Of a DNA stretch of 64,000 nt, positions 28,516 to 38,027 are shown piece after piece (the first letter of the stretch is position 1; every line of letters starts with the position of its first letter). The stretch comes from Mesorhizobium xinjiangense (GTDB lineage Bacteria; Pseudomonadota; Alphaproteobacteria; Rhizobiales; Rhizobiaceae). The stretch lies in assembly GCF_009749525.1 (NCBI RefSeq), contig NZ_WOAC01000010.1:111055-175054 (forward strand). The letters run 5' to 3'. A program made the translations under genes and the position numbers. The notes under the pieces are model-generated. The model was not told the DNA's origin. It did no database searches and saw only the letters and a list, made by a program, of their open reading frames with translations.

Positions 28516-28845
28516 TCAGTCCTGAATCGACTCGATGTAGGCGATGATGGCGGCGATCTGGTCAGGGTCGGCCACGAACTCCGGCATGTCCGGATGGCCG
28601 ACATAAATCCCTTCGGCGAAGGCTTCTTCGAGAGCATCGATCGGGTAGCGCTCCCAGAGCGTGTGGAATGCCGGCGCTTCCGGGTGCTTGCTGACATCGG
28701 TCCGAGTTACCGCATGGCAACGCGAACAGTTCGCCTCAACGAGGGCCCTGCCGTATGCAACTTGGGCGTCCTCGGCCATTGCAGGCCTTGCAACGCTCGC
28801 CAGGAGCAGAGCCGCGAAGGCCATAATTCGAAACTTCCGTTGCAT
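28516..28845 (-). CDS. Small periplasmic cytochrome c
   Basis: 109 residues: a signal peptide of 24 residues ending AMA, the haem motif CSRCH at 40-44 and the axial-Met region HPDMPEF. It is a single-haem carrier, possibly feeding cbb3 oxidase or nitrite reductase. GAGGC precedes the ATG at 28843-28845. It heads an operon with the universal stress protein and is paralogous to the broken copy at 221-539. Confidence 0.9.
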   Translation of the reverse strand: MQRKFRIMAFAALLLASVARPAMAEDAQVAYGRALVEANCSRCHAVTRTDVSKHPEAPAFHTLWERYPIDALEEAFAEGIYVGHPDMPEFVADPDQIAAIIAYIESIQD

Positions 28846-28900
28846 CGCGGTGCATGCCTCTTTGTTCCCGCGTAAATTGGCAGATCGGCGCAATAGCGCC

Positions 28901-28914
28901 TTGACCCGTGTCAA
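28901..28914. promoter_or_regulatory. FNR/FixK-type site TTGACCCGTGTCAA
   Basis: TTG-N8-CAA dyad centred 62 bp before the cytochrome c start. It pairs with a second site 95 bp away for the divergent phosphoketolase operon. Confidence 0.75.
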
Positions 28915-29008
28915 ACGGAAACAAATTCGCGGCCGCCGCGTGTTCCGTTTCCGTGGTGGCGGTCTCAGCGGCTCGCTCTCCTCGCGCGTCCCGAATCTGA
29001 AGTGCATG

Positions 29009-29022
29009 TTGACACCGATCAA
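29009..29022. promoter_or_regulatory. FNR/FixK-type site TTGACACCGATCAA
   Basis: TTG-N8-CAA dyad centred 96 bp before the phosphoketolase start. Confidence 0.72.
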
Positions 29023-29111
29023 CGTCTCCTCCGGGCAGACGTGACATGTTTTCGAGAAAGCCTTTTCGTTCCGTGCTTCTGCCCCAGATTTCTGCCGTGA
29101 GGAGTATTCAA

Positions 29112-31517
29112 ATGGATGTTGCCAAAACCGACGGCGGGACAGGGCCGTCCTTCTCGGAGTTTGAAGCGATCGACCGCTATTGGAGAGCGGCAAACTATAT
29201 TTCGGTTGGCCAGATCTATCTCATGGACAACCCGCTGCTCCGCGAGCCGCTCACGGCCGAGCATGTCAAGCCTCGGCTTCTGGGGCATTGGGGAACGACG
29301 CCGGGTCTGAACTTCGTCTACGTCCATCTGAACCGGGTCATCCGTGCGCGCGACCTGAACGTGATCTATGTCTGCGGTCCGGGGCACGGCGGCCCCGCGA
29401 TGGTGGCCAACACCTATCTCGAAGGGACATACAGCGAGATCTATCCGGATGTGCCCCAGGATGCCGAAGGCCTGAGAAAACTGTTCCGCCAGTTCTCCTT
29501 TCCTGGCGGGGTTCCCAGCCATGCTGCCCCGGAAACGCCGGGTTCGATTCATGAAGGCGGAGAACTCGGCTACGCGCTCGCGCATGCCTATGGCGCCGCT
29601 TTCGACAATCCCGACCTGCTGGTTGCGTGCGTGGTCGGCGACGGCGAGGCGGAAACCGGACCCACGGCCGCCGCGTGGCATTCCAACAAGTTCCTCAACC
29701 CGGCGCGCGACGGTGCCGTTCTGCCTGTTCTTCACCTGAATGGCTACAAGATCGCCAATCCCACGATCTTTGGCCGGATGGACGATGAGGAGCTGCGCGC
29801 TCTCTTCACCGGGTATGGGTATGAGCCGTTCTTCGTGGAAGGCAGCGAGCCCGCCGAAATGCACCCGCTGATGGCGCGGACGCTCGACACGGCGCTCGAC
29901 CGCATCTCCGCCATTCAGCGGCAGGCACGCGATCCGGCGTGGTCGGGAGAGCGCCCTCGCTGGCCCATGATCGTCCTGCGCAGCCCGAAGGGCTGGACCG
30001 GGCCGAAAGAGGTGGACGGCAAGAAGGTCGAGGACTTCTGGCGTTCGCACCAGGTGCCGGTTGCCAACGCACGGGGCGATGACGAGCACCGGCGCGTGCT
30101 GCAGGATTGGATGCTGAGCTACAAGGCGCAGGAACTGTTCGACGAGAACGGGCGCCTTCGGCCGGAACTTGCGGCTCTCGCACCTTCGGGGAACAAGCGC
30201 ATGGGCGCCAATCCCCATGCCAATGGCGGGCTTTTAAAGCACGACCTCGTCCTGCCGGACTGGAAGGCATACGCCCTCGACGTGCGGCAGCCGGGAGAGG
30301 TGAAGGCCGAGGCCACGCGCGTGATGGGCACCTATCTACGCGACGTGATGAAGCTCAACGTGGATAATTTCAGGCTGATGGGGCCGGACGAGACATCGTC
30401 CAACCGGCTCGACGCCGTCTTCGATGTTACCGATCGCGTCTGGATGGAGAGGATCGAGCCCTACGACGTGCATCTGACGCGCGACGGCCGTGTCATGGAG
30501 GTGTTGAGCGAGCATCTCTGCCAGGGCTGGCTGGAGGGCTATCTGCTAACCGGCCGGCATGGGCTCTTCTCTTGCTATGAAGCCTTCATTCACATCGTGG
30601 ATTCCATGGTCAACCAGCACGCCAAATGGGTGAAAGTCTCGCATGAGCTCCCCTGGCGCAAGCCGATCGCATCGCTCAATTACCTGCTCACCTCCCATGT
30701 CTGGAGGCAGGACCACAACGGCTTCAGCCATCAGGATCCCGGGTTCGCCGATTTCGTTGCCAACAAGAAGGCGGATACGATCCGCCTCTACTTCCCGCCC
30801 GACGCGAACACCCTGCTGTGGGTGACCGACCACTGCCTCAAAACCTACAACCGCATCAACGTGATCACGGCGGGCAAGCAGCCGGGGCCGCAATGGCTGA
30901 GCGCCGATGAGGCCGAGATCCACTGCAGGGCAGGGGCGGGCGTCTGGGAATGGGCGGGGACGGTGGCCCGGGACGAGGATCCGGACGTTGTGATGGCCTG
31001 CGCAGGCGACGTGCCGACGCTGGAGACGCTGGCGGCCGTGGATATTCTGCGCACGGATTTCCCTAACCTGAAGATCCGCGTCGTCAATGTGGTCGACCTG
31101 ATGACGCTGCAATCGGCGACAGAGCATCCGCATGGCCTTGACGATCAGGTCTTCGACGCCCTGTTCACGACGGACAAACCGGTGATCTTCGCCTATCACG
31201 GCTATCCCTATCTCATCCACCGCTTGACCTACAAACGCGCCAACCACGACAACATGCATGTGCACGGCTTCCGCGAGGAAGGCACGACCACCACGCCCTT
31301 CGATATGGTGGTCATGAATTCGCTCGACCGGTTCCATCTCGCCATTGCCGCCGCCACCCGCGTGACGCGGTTGGGCGGCGAGTCGGACGAACTGGTCGCA
31401 CGGCTCAACGACAAGCTCGCTGAACACGCCGCCTATATCCGCGAGCACGGCGAGGACATGCCCGAGATCCGCGATTGGGGGTGGCCCTACAAGACGGCCG
31501 CCGAAGCTGGTGACTGA
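29112..31517 (+). CDS. xfp: Xylulose-5-phosphate/fructose-6-phosphate phosphoketolase
   Basis: 801 residues, full family length. The thiamine-diphosphate motif [21 protein letters not shown] is recognisable, as are [15 protein letters not shown] and [12 protein letters not shown]. It cleaves xylulose-5-P or fructose-6-P with phosphate to acetyl phosphate plus a shorter sugar phosphate. TGAGGAG precedes the ATG at 29112. The stop overlaps the ackA start, so acetyl phosphate passes to acetate kinase in the same operon. Confidence 0.96.
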   Translation: MDVAKTDGGTGPSFSEFEAIDRYWRAANYISVGQIYLMDNPLLREPLTAEHVKPRLLGHWGTTPGLNFVYVHLNRVIRARDLNVIYVCGPGHGGPAMVANTYLEGTYSEIYPDVPQDAEGLRKLFRQFSFPGGVPSHAAPETPGSIHEGGELGYALAHAYGAAFDNPDLLVACVVGDGEAETGPTAAAWHSNKFLNPARDGAVLPVLHLNGYKIANPTIFGRMDDEELRALFTGYGYEPFFVEGSEPAEMHPLMARTLDTALDRISAIQRQARDPAWSGERPRWPMIVLRSPKGWTGPKEVDGKKVEDFWRSHQVPVANARGDDEHRRVLQDWMLSYKAQELFDENGRLRPELAALAPSGNKRMGANPHANGGLLKHDLVLPDWKAYALDVRQPGEVKAEATRVMGTYLRDVMKLNVDNFRLMGPDETSSNRLDAVFDVTDRVWMERIEPYDVHLTRDGRVMEVLSEHLCQGWLEGYLLTGRHGLFSCYEAFIHIVDSMVNQHAKWVKVSHELPWRKPIASLNYLLTSHVWRQDHNGFSHQDPGFADFVANKKADTIRLYFPPDANTLLWVTDHCLKTYNRINVITAGKQPGPQWLSADEAEIHCRAGAGVWEWAGTVARDEDPDVVMACAGDVPTLETLAAVDILRTDFPNLKIRVVNVVDLMTLQSATEHPHGLDDQVFDALFTTDKPVIFAYHGYPYLIHRLTYKRANHDNMHVHGFREEGTTTTPFDMVVMNSLDRFHLAIAAATRVTRLGGESDELVARLNDKLAEHAAYIREHGEDMPEIRDWGWPYKTAAEAGD

Positions 31518-32689
31518 TGCCGAATGCCATCCTCGCCCTCAATGGCGGCTCCTCGAGCCTCAAATTCGGTCTCTACGAGGCTGACCTCTCGGGAGAGCTG
31601 CGCTCCATTGCCCGTGGAGCAATCGGCCTTGGCGACGTGCGAAGCCTTACGGCCAAGGGACCGGATGGGAGATCGCTTCTGGAGAAGGAGTTTCCGGGCA
31701 GTGGCCTTGAAGATCTCATCGGCGAATTGCTCCGCTGGGCTGACAGCTGGACCGGTCAGGGACTTGTTGCGGCCGGTCACCGCATCGTCCATGGCGGCAA
31801 CCGGTTCAGCGAGCCGGTACTGCTGACGCCGCAGGTGATCGATGAAGTGGAGAAGCTGAGGCCCCTTGCGCCGCTCCATCAGCCGCGCAGCATCGCCCCT
31901 ATCCGTGCCCTTACTGCCTTGCGACCGCATTTGCCGCAGGTCGGCTGCTTTGACACGGCTTTTCATGGGACGATTGAGGCTACGGTCAGGCGCTATGCCC
32001 TGCCGCGGCGCTACGAGGCTATGGGGATCCAGCGCTACGGATTCCATGGGCTTTCCTACGAATACGTAGCATCCCGCCTGCGGCAGGTGTCTCCGGAACT
32101 CGCGGCAGGACGGACCGTCGTTGGGCATCTTGGAAACGGGGCGAGCCTGTGCGCCCTGCGCGACGGCAACAGCGTCGACACCACCATGGGATTTTCCGCG
32201 CTCGACGGCCTGGTGATGGGCACGCGCTGCGGTGCGATCGATCCGGGCGTGCTCCTTTACCTCCTTCAGGAGGAGGGATTTTCTCCCGCGGAGCTTCAGC
32301 GTGTGCTTTACGAGGGGTCCGGCCTTCTGGGGGTTTCCGGTATCTCGAGCGACGTGCGAGAGCTTTCGGAAAGCCGCGATCCGCACGCCCGCGAAGCGCT
32401 CGAGCTCTTCGCCTTCCGCGCGGCGCGGGAGACGGCGGCACTGGCCAGTACGATGGGCGGTCTCGACGGCCTGGTATTCACCGCAGGAATAGGCGAGCAC
32501 TCGGCCTCGATCCGCTCGGCCATCTGCTCACGTCTGACATGGCTCGGCGCAAGGATCGATCAAGACGCCAACGAATCCCATGCGGAGCGGATCAGCGCTG
32601 TGGACAGCCCGGTCGACGTATACGTGATCCCGACCGACGAGGAAGTGGTGATCGCACGCCATGTCCTGTCAGCGGTCGAAAAGGTTTAG
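31517..32689 (+). CDS. ackA: Acetate kinase
   Basis: 390 residues of the ASKHA fold: LALNGGSSSLKF at the N-terminus, then FDTAFH and HLGNGASLCA, and GFSALDGLVMGTRCG. It makes ATP and acetate from acetyl phosphate. Its ATG overlaps the phosphoketolase stop by one base (TGATG), giving tight coupling. Phosphoketolase plus acetate kinase yields ATP from sugars without respiration. Confidence 0.96.
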   Translation: MPNAILALNGGSSSLKFGLYEADLSGELRSIARGAIGLGDVRSLTAKGPDGRSLLEKEFPGSGLEDLIGELLRWADSWTGQGLVAAGHRIVHGGNRFSEPVLLTPQVIDEVEKLRPLAPLHQPRSIAPIRALTALRPHLPQVGCFDTAFHGTIEATVRRYALPRRYEAMGIQRYGFHGLSYEYVASRLRQVSPELAAGRTVVGHLGNGASLCALRDGNSVDTTMGFSALDGLVMGTRCGAIDPGVLLYLLQEEGFSPAELQRVLYEGSGLLGVSGISSDVRELSESRDPHAREALELFAFRAARETAALASTMGGLDGLVFTAGIGEHSASIRSAICSRLTWLGARIDQDANESHAERISAVDSPVDVYVIPTDEEVVIARHVLSAVEKV

Positions 32690-32752
32690 GCTCGCGGCGG
32701 CGCATGCCGGCGACGACCGGAGCCGACCGGTCCCATGAAGGAACAGAAAGCC

Positions 32753-34438
32753 ATGGACACTCTCCAACAGTTTCTGAGGCACACCAGCATTGCCTACTTT
32801 TCCATGGAGATTGCCCTCCGGCCGGAGATGCGGACCTATAGCGGGGGCCTCGGCATACTTGCCGGCGACTGCGCCCGGTCATCCGCCGATCTCGACTTGC
32901 CGCTCGTGTTCGTCACGCTTGTGTCGCACGAGGGCTATTTGCGGCAGGAGATAGGAAGCGCAGGGGAGCAGGTCGACCATCCGGATCCATGGCGCGTGGA
33001 AGACTGGGCCGCGCAGCTGGATTTTATGGTGGCCGTCGATATCGAGGGACGTTCCGTCTGGGTCAGACCATGGCTCTACGTCGTCTCCTGCCCGCTCGGC
33101 GGGCGGATCCCTGTCCTTCTCCTCGATACGAGACTCGAGCAGAACTGTCCCGAAGATCGAAGCATAACCGACCGTCTCTATGGCGGTGATGCCGCCTACC
33201 GTCTCAAGCAGGAAATCGTGCTGGGGGTCGGCGGCGCGCGGATTCTCGAAGGACTCGGTTTCGAGATCAAGAAGTATCACCTCAATGAAGGTCATGCCTC
33301 GCTGCTTACGCTCCACCTTCTCGCCACGCAGACTGGAATGGATGTGCCGTTGCAGGGGCGACTGGACAAGGTCCGCGAGGCCTGCGTGTTCACAACCCAC
33401 ACGCCGGTCGAAGCCGGCCATGACAGGTTCTCCTATGGCGAAGTAGCGCGGATCCTGGGGCATGGGGGGCTGATAGACCCCGACTTGCTCAAGCAGCTGG
33501 GTGGCAAGGACGAGCTCAACATGACGCTCCTCGCGCTCAACCTCAGCCGGCATGTCAATGGTGTGGCGGAAGTCCATGCCGAGACGACCCGCCTTATGTT
33601 CCCAGGCTACCAGGTGGGCGCGGTCACCAACGGGGTTCATGTCCCGACATGGGCGCATCCATCGTTCGCGGAACTGTTCCAGGGCATTCTTTCGAGCTGG
33701 GCCCATCAGCCGGAGCGGCTGACACGCTGCGAGCAGCTGCCCGACGAGGCGATCTGGAACGCGCATCAAAGGGCGAAGAGGGATCTCGTCGCCGCGGTGG
33801 CGAAGGCGACCGGCCAAATGCTCGATGAGGAGCGGCCGATCATCGCGTTCGCTCGCCGAATGACCGGCTATAAGCGGCCCCATCTCATCTTCACTGACCT
33901 CGATCGGCTTCGCGAAATCAATCGGCGCTATCCCTTCCAGATCGTCATGGGCGGCAAGGCGCACCCGCGGGATCAGGAAGGCAAGGTGCTGATCGCCGAG
34001 ATCCATCGCCATATCCGTGAACTGGCGCCGGAGCTCCCGGTTGCCTTCGTTCCGAATTACGACATGGAGCTGGCGCGGCTCTTTGTGTCGGGTGCGGATG
34101 TGTGGCTGAACACTCCCATGCCGCCACTGGAAGCGTCCGGCACCAGCGGAATGAAGGCAGCGCTCAACGGCGTCCTCAATTTCAGTGTTCTAGACGGTTG
34201 GTGGAGTGAAGGATGGGTCGAAGGCGTTACTGGTTGGGCCATCGGCGAAGGGGACCGGCTCGCCACGGAACATGCGTCCGACTGCCTGGACAAGCTCGAA
34301 GGAACCGTTCTGCCGCTCTTCTACGAAAACCGCCCGCGCTGGATCTGGATGATGAAGCAATCCATCTCGAAAATCGGGTCTTATTTTAATAGCCAGCGAA
34401 TGATGCGACGCTATGGAAGCGAGGTCTATCTGAGCTGA
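32753..34438 (+). CDS. glgP: Alpha-glucan (glycogen/maltodextrin) phosphorylase
   Basis: 561 residues of the short alpha-glucan phosphorylase type. It contains YFSMEIAL and TYSGGLGILAGD, then KKYHLNEGHA. The pyridoxal-phosphate Lys lies in EASGTSGMKAALNG. It releases glucose-1-phosphate from storage glucan, feeding sugar phosphates to the phosphoketolase of the same operon. The ATG at 32753 has AAGGAA upstream; an in-frame ATG at 32735 is the alternative start. Confidence 0.92.
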   Translation: MDTLQQFLRHTSIAYFSMEIALRPEMRTYSGGLGILAGDCARSSADLDLPLVFVTLVSHEGYLRQEIGSAGEQVDHPDPWRVEDWAAQLDFMVAVDIEGRSVWVRPWLYVVSCPLGGRIPVLLLDTRLEQNCPEDRSITDRLYGGDAAYRLKQEIVLGVGGARILEGLGFEIKKYHLNEGHASLLTLHLLATQTGMDVPLQGRLDKVREACVFTTHTPVEAGHDRFSYGEVARILGHGGLIDPDLLKQLGGKDELNMTLLALNLSRHVNGVAEVHAETTRLMFPGYQVGAVTNGVHVPTWAHPSFAELFQGILSSWAHQPERLTRCEQLPDEAIWNAHQRAKRDLVAAVAKATGQMLDEERPIIAFARRMTGYKRPHLIFTDLDRLREINRRYPFQIVMGGKAHPRDQEGKVLIAEIHRHIRELAPELPVAFVPNYDMELARLFVSGADVWLNTPMPPLEASGTSGMKAALNGVLNFSVLDGWWSEGWVEGVTGWAIGEGDRLATEHASDCLDKLEGTVLPLFYENRPRWIWMMKQSISKIGSYFNSQRMMRRYGSEVYLS

Positions 34439-34459
34439 TGATCCTGCCCGTCACGATTC

Positions 34460-34495
34460 AATGATCTCCGCGTCTCAGTGCTCGCGGAGGTCATT
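34460..34495. terminator. Bidirectional hairpin between convergent genes
   Basis: Arms AATGATCTCCGCG (34460-34472) and CGCGGAGGTCATT (34483-34495) pair with a single G-T wobble around 10 bases. It sits between the glgP stop and the CBS-BON stop and overlaps the latter. Confidence 0.6.
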
Positions 34496-35161
34496 ACCGC
34501 GTAGGGTTGGCGCAATCACGACATCAAGTACGAGCCCGGCCACACCGCGCATGCCGTCGGCTAACGCCACCACGGCTTGGCGCTCGGCTTCAGACCTGAC
34601 CGATCCTTGGAGGTGAACCTCTGCCGCGTTTACTTCGACTTTGACCTGCTCATCGCCAAGCCCGAGATCCTGATGCAGTCGCGCACGGATACTGCGCGCC
34701 ATCGCCGCGTCGCCAGGCGCAGTGGCATCGGCAGGCGCCGAACAGATCAATTGGAGGAGGTCACGGCGGGAGACGATTCCGACGACTCGATCTCCACGGA
34801 GCACCGGAACCCGTTTGATCCTGTGCCTGAGCATGAGCTCCGCTATTCGATTGACGGGTGCATCCTCCTTTACAGCCACCACGCTTCGCGACATGACGTG
34901 ACCGACCTTCCACCCATGGCTGTGGAGATAGCCTTGTGCCCTGGTCTCCGGCGGCAGCTCTTCACCAGCCTTTTCCACGTTGCCCAGCTCGCAACGGCGA
35001 AGCAGGTCCCCTTCCGTGATAATTCCGACAAGCTGGCCATCGTCTCCAAGTACCGGCAGGCCGCTGAGATCGTGATCCACCATGATCTGCGCAGCGCGCT
35101 TGATGCTATTTTCGGCAGATGCGGCTACGCATGGGGTGGACATCAGGTCCTTGGCTCTCAT
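34475..35161 (-). CDS. CBS-pair protein with BON domain
   Basis: 228 residues. Two CBS motifs (residues about 1-60 and 80-135) contain LSGLPVLGDDGQLVGIITEGDLLRR and RIKRVPVLRGDRVVGIVSRRDLL. A C-terminal BON domain (about 150-225) has VKVEVNAAEVHLQGSV. CBS pairs sense adenylates; BON domains bind phospholipid or other surfaces. GGAGAAGAAA precedes the ATG at 35159-35161. It lies 162 bases after the universal stress protein gene on the same strand and may share its promoter. Confidence 0.88.
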   Translation of the reverse strand: MRAKDLMSTPCVAASAENSIKRAAQIMVDHDLSGLPVLGDDGQLVGIITEGDLLRRCELGNVEKAGEELPPETRAQGYLHSHGWKVGHVMSRSVVAVKEDAPVNRIAELMLRHRIKRVPVLRGDRVVGIVSRRDLLQLICSAPADATAPGDAAMARSIRARLHQDLGLGDEQVKVEVNAAEVHLQGSVRSEAERQAVVALADGMRGVAGLVLDVVIAPTLRGNDLREH

Positions 35162-35323
35162 TTTCTTCTCCACGGATTGCTATTGCCACGAGCAGGTCGC
35201 CAGCCGGTGCGAGGAGGCGGGTTGGCGCCGAAGCGCGCGAAGGCGCTCAGCCGCTTGGGCTTCGCTCATTCCGGTCGGCTGCCGCGGCGGCGTGACGACG
35301 GTCATTTCGATGTCCACACTTTG

Positions 35324-36163
35324 CTAGCGTGCCATGAAAACGGGCAGATCCGCTTCCTCGATCATGGAGCGCGTGACACCGCCGAAAATCCTCTGGCGCA
35401 GGCGCGAGTGACCGTAGGCGCCCATCACGACCATGTCTGCCGCCATATCGACCGCATGTCTGCGCAGCGTCTCCGCGATTGGCTGGCCGCCGCTCGGGAG
35501 CCGGTAGATGGTGATTTTTGCGCCGTGGTGGGCGAGATAGGCGGCAAGGTCCGTTCCGGGCTCAATGTTCAGCCCGTCTTCGGTTGCCTGAGGGTCGATC
35601 ATCGTGAGATGGACGTCCTTTGCACCAATCAGCAGTGGAAGGGCTTCACGTGCGGCACGGGTGGCCTCGGGTCCGCCATCCCACGCGAGCAAAACCTTCT
35701 TCGGCAGCAAGGTCGCGCCGGCGGCATCCGGGACGAGCAGAACGGGGATCTGGGACTCGTAGAGGGAACCCTTCAGAACCATGGTCTTGAGATCTTCGTC
35801 GGCACCGAGTTCCGGGCCGATCAGGGTGACATCGGCATATCGGCTCCGACGGCTGACCATGTCGTCGGTCCATGACCGTTCGACATATTCGCCGTCCACA
35901 TCGGCCGAAAGTTCGCTCTCGGCGAGAATCGCCGTCACCTCCTCCACCCGCACATGGAGACGGTCGATCTCAGCCTGACGGTCTTGCAGCCAAGCTTCTG
36001 ACATCACCGCGGCGTATTCGCTGGTTGGCGGCGGGACGGCAATCGAAAGCACCAGGACTGCAAGATGGGCGTCGATCTGTCGGCACAGATCGATCGCCAA
36101 TCGCAAATCGCCATCGGAATGCTCGACACTGATCACGCTCAATACAGTCTTGAAGGTCATCAC
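35324..36163 (-). CDS. Universal stress protein (two USP domains)
   Basis: 279 residues with two USP folds. The second has the ATP-binding pattern VMGAYGHSRLRQRIFGGVTRSMI followed by LPVFMAR. It is related to, but clearly different from, the copy at 27648-28490. AAGGAG lies about 7 bases before the ATG at 36163. An FNR-type site is centred about 72 bp upstream. Confidence 0.9.
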   Translation of the reverse strand: MMTFKTVLSVISVEHSDGDLRLAIDLCRQIDAHLAVLVLSIAVPPPTSEYAAVMSEAWLQDRQAEIDRLHVRVEEVTAILAESELSADVDGEYVERSWTDDMVSRRSRYADVTLIGPELGADEDLKTMVLKGSLYESQIPVLLVPDAAGATLLPKKVLLAWDGGPEATRAAREALPLLIGAKDVHLTMIDPQATEDGLNIEPGTDLAAYLAHHGAKITIYRLPSGGQPIAETLRRHAVDMAADMVVMGAYGHSRLRQRIFGGVTRSMIEEADLPVFMAR

Positions 36164-36227
36164 ACGCTCCTTGCATGCGGAATTTCCGCCTTGTCGCTTT
36201 CCTTACCGCGAATGAGCGGTGCGCCCT

Positions 36228-36241
36228 TTGCGCTGGATCAA
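36228..36241. promoter_or_regulatory. FNR/FixK-type site TTGCGCTGGATCAA
   Basis: TTG-N8-CAA dyad centred about 72 bp before the universal stress protein start. Its sequence is identical to the site before the arginine deiminase operon. Confidence 0.72.
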
Positions 36242-36271
36242 GCAGTGCACTCGTCGGTGCTGCGGAGGCGA

Positions 36272-36285
36272 TTGACCCTGATCAA
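36272..36285. promoter_or_regulatory. FNR/FixK-type site TTGACCCTGATCAA
   Basis: TTG-N8-CAA dyad centred 66 bp before the start at 36345, on the other side of the divergent promoter region. Confidence 0.72.
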
Positions 36286-36344
36286 GGAGGAAGGTCTCGG
36301 AACGCGGAAGGATGCGCCAATGCATTACCGATTGGAGAGACGCT

Positions 36345-36734
36345 ATGACTGTCACGACCGCTCACCTGAGTGAGAAATTCCGCCATGTGAGGCTCGAGCT
36401 TGCGCGCGAGAAAGGCCACCCGCAGGGTGATCGTGCTTATGGATACGATCTTGTCGTTCCGCTCGAAGACGACGGCAACCTCGATGCAAAGAAGTGCGTG
36501 AAGCACCAGGCGAACTGCCGTGTGCGCCGTTTCCGCCCCGGCGAGGAGGATCTGGTGGGCCGCCTGCGCCGCAAGCCGGGCGGCCAGTGGTATTTCGATT
36601 ACGGCGAGGGCGAGGACGACGACGAACTCGGTTTTCGCTTCAGCGACGAACGGTTCGTGACCGGCGAATATGTCTCGATCCTCAGCGACGGCGTGATGCA
36701 CACCTACCAGGTGAAGCTGGTGGAAAAACTCTGA
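36345..36734 (+). CDS. Conserved hypothetical protein, FixK-site controlled
   Basis: 129 residues, soluble and charged, with a beta-rich appearance: GYDLVVPLEDDGNLDAKKCVKHQ, NCRVRRFRPGEEDLVGRLRRKPGG, then an acidic stretch GEGEDDDE and GFRFSDERFVTGEYVSI. Two Cys residues lie in the middle. GGAGAG precedes the ATG at 36345. I do not recognise a named family. Its own FNR-type site and position in the block make a low-oxygen role likely. Confidence 0.85.
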   Translation: MTVTTAHLSEKFRHVRLELAREKGHPQGDRAYGYDLVVPLEDDGNLDAKKCVKHQANCRVRRFRPGEEDLVGRLRRKPGGQWYFDYGEGEDDDELGFRFSDERFVTGEYVSILSDGVMHTYQVKLVEKL

Positions 36735-36833
36735 GGCTCGAATCTGAACCTGCGGCAATGCGCGACAGGCGATCGTCCTCCCCGGAGACGGCCGGCACTG
36801 GCAATTCCGTCGGGTCCTCGGGGTGAGAGCGAT

Positions 36834-38027
36834 ATGCGTCAGCAAAATACCAAAGCGGAAAAGAACGGAACACCAAAGGCTGTCACCGTAATCGAGCGGA
36901 TGGATTCGAGCGCGGCCAGGATGCTGGTCCTCGTGGCCGCCGCCGCCCTGGGCGTCTACCTCTCCTATCGGCTGGCACTGCCATTCCTCCCGGCACTTGT
37001 CTGGGCTGTCGTGCTCGGCGTCCTCATCGCGCCGGTCCAGCCGAAACTCGAAATGCACCTTGGCGCAAACATCGCCGCATTCGTCTCGGCGTCGGTGGCT
37101 GCTTTGATTGTAATATTGCTTCTGCTCTTTATCGTGCAGCAGCTTGTCAGGGAGGCTGCCGATGGCGCCGTGAACGTCGAAAGCGCGCTGCGGTCATCCG
37201 ACTGGCAGAGCATTATCAATGGCGTACCGATACTTTCCACGATTGCGGTATGGCTCGGGGAGCGTCTCGATCTCGCCGGGATGATGGGTCGGATCGCCCA
37301 GTGGCTCACTGCACAAAGTGCAACGCTGTTGCGCGGATCCATCAATCAGGCAATCGTGCTTCTGCTCGTCTTCTACATGCTCTTCTATTTCCTGCGCGAT
37401 CGACAGCTTGCGGTGCGCGCCCTGAGAGAATTCTCGCCGCTGAACAGCGACGAGACGGCACATATCATCGCTCGTTTCACAGATGCGGTGTATGCCACGG
37501 TGTTCGGTACCGTCATGGTCGCCGCCGTTCAGGGCACGTTGGGTGGACTGATGTTCTGGTTGCTTGCCCTGCCGGCTCCCGCGTTCTGGGGGCTGGTCAT
37601 GGGCCTTCTCGCGATCGTGCCCGTGCTGGGTGCGTTCGTAGTTTGGGTCCCCGCAGCCATCTTTCTTGCCGTGGAAGGCGAGTGGGTTCGTGCTCTTGTT
37701 CTGGTTATATGGGGCGGCGTGATAATCGCCACGATCGACAATCTGCTCTACCCGATATTTGTCGGCAATCGGCTGAAGCTGCACACCGTTCTGGCTTTCA
37801 TTGGCGCCGTGGGTGGCATCATCCTGTTCGGCGCCTCCGGGCTTGTTCTCGGGCCAGCGACGATTTCTATTACGTTGGCTCTGATCGCGGTCCTGAAGGG
37901 CCGCTTCCAGGGCAAGCCATTGTCGATGATAGACCAGTCGACCAACACTGAAGACGTAAGCCAACGGCCCGCGTCATACGCCGGGGCGGAGGATGCCCAA
38001 TCCAAGCGCCGCGAGCGGCTACCGTAG
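36834..38027 (+). CDS. AI-2E transporter family permease
   Basis: 397 residues with about eight membrane segments. The family-typical C-terminal region reads LVMGLLAIVPVLGAFVVWVPAAI, then IDNLLYPIFVGNRLKLHTVLAFIGAVGGI. Members include TqsA and sodium/proton antiporters, so the substrate cannot be stated. It follows the 36345 gene by about 100 bases and may be in its operon. Its end overlaps the convergent acyl-CoA synthetase by 9 bases. Confidence 0.87.
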   Translation: MRQQNTKAEKNGTPKAVTVIERMDSSAARMLVLVAAAALGVYLSYRLALPFLPALVWAVVLGVLIAPVQPKLEMHLGANIAAFVSASVAALIVILLLLFIVQQLVREAADGAVNVESALRSSDWQSIINGVPILSTIAVWLGERLDLAGMMGRIAQWLTAQSATLLRGSINQAIVLLLVFYMLFYFLRDRQLAVRALREFSPLNSDETAHIIARFTDAVYATVFGTVMVAAVQGTLGGLMFWLLALPAPAFWGLVMGLLAIVPVLGAFVVWVPAAIFLAVEGEWVRALVLVIWGGVIIATIDNLLYPIFVGNRLKLHTVLAFIGAVGGIILFGASGLVLGPATISITLALIAVLKGRFQGKPLSMIDQSTNTEDVSQRPASYAGAEDAQSKRRERLP

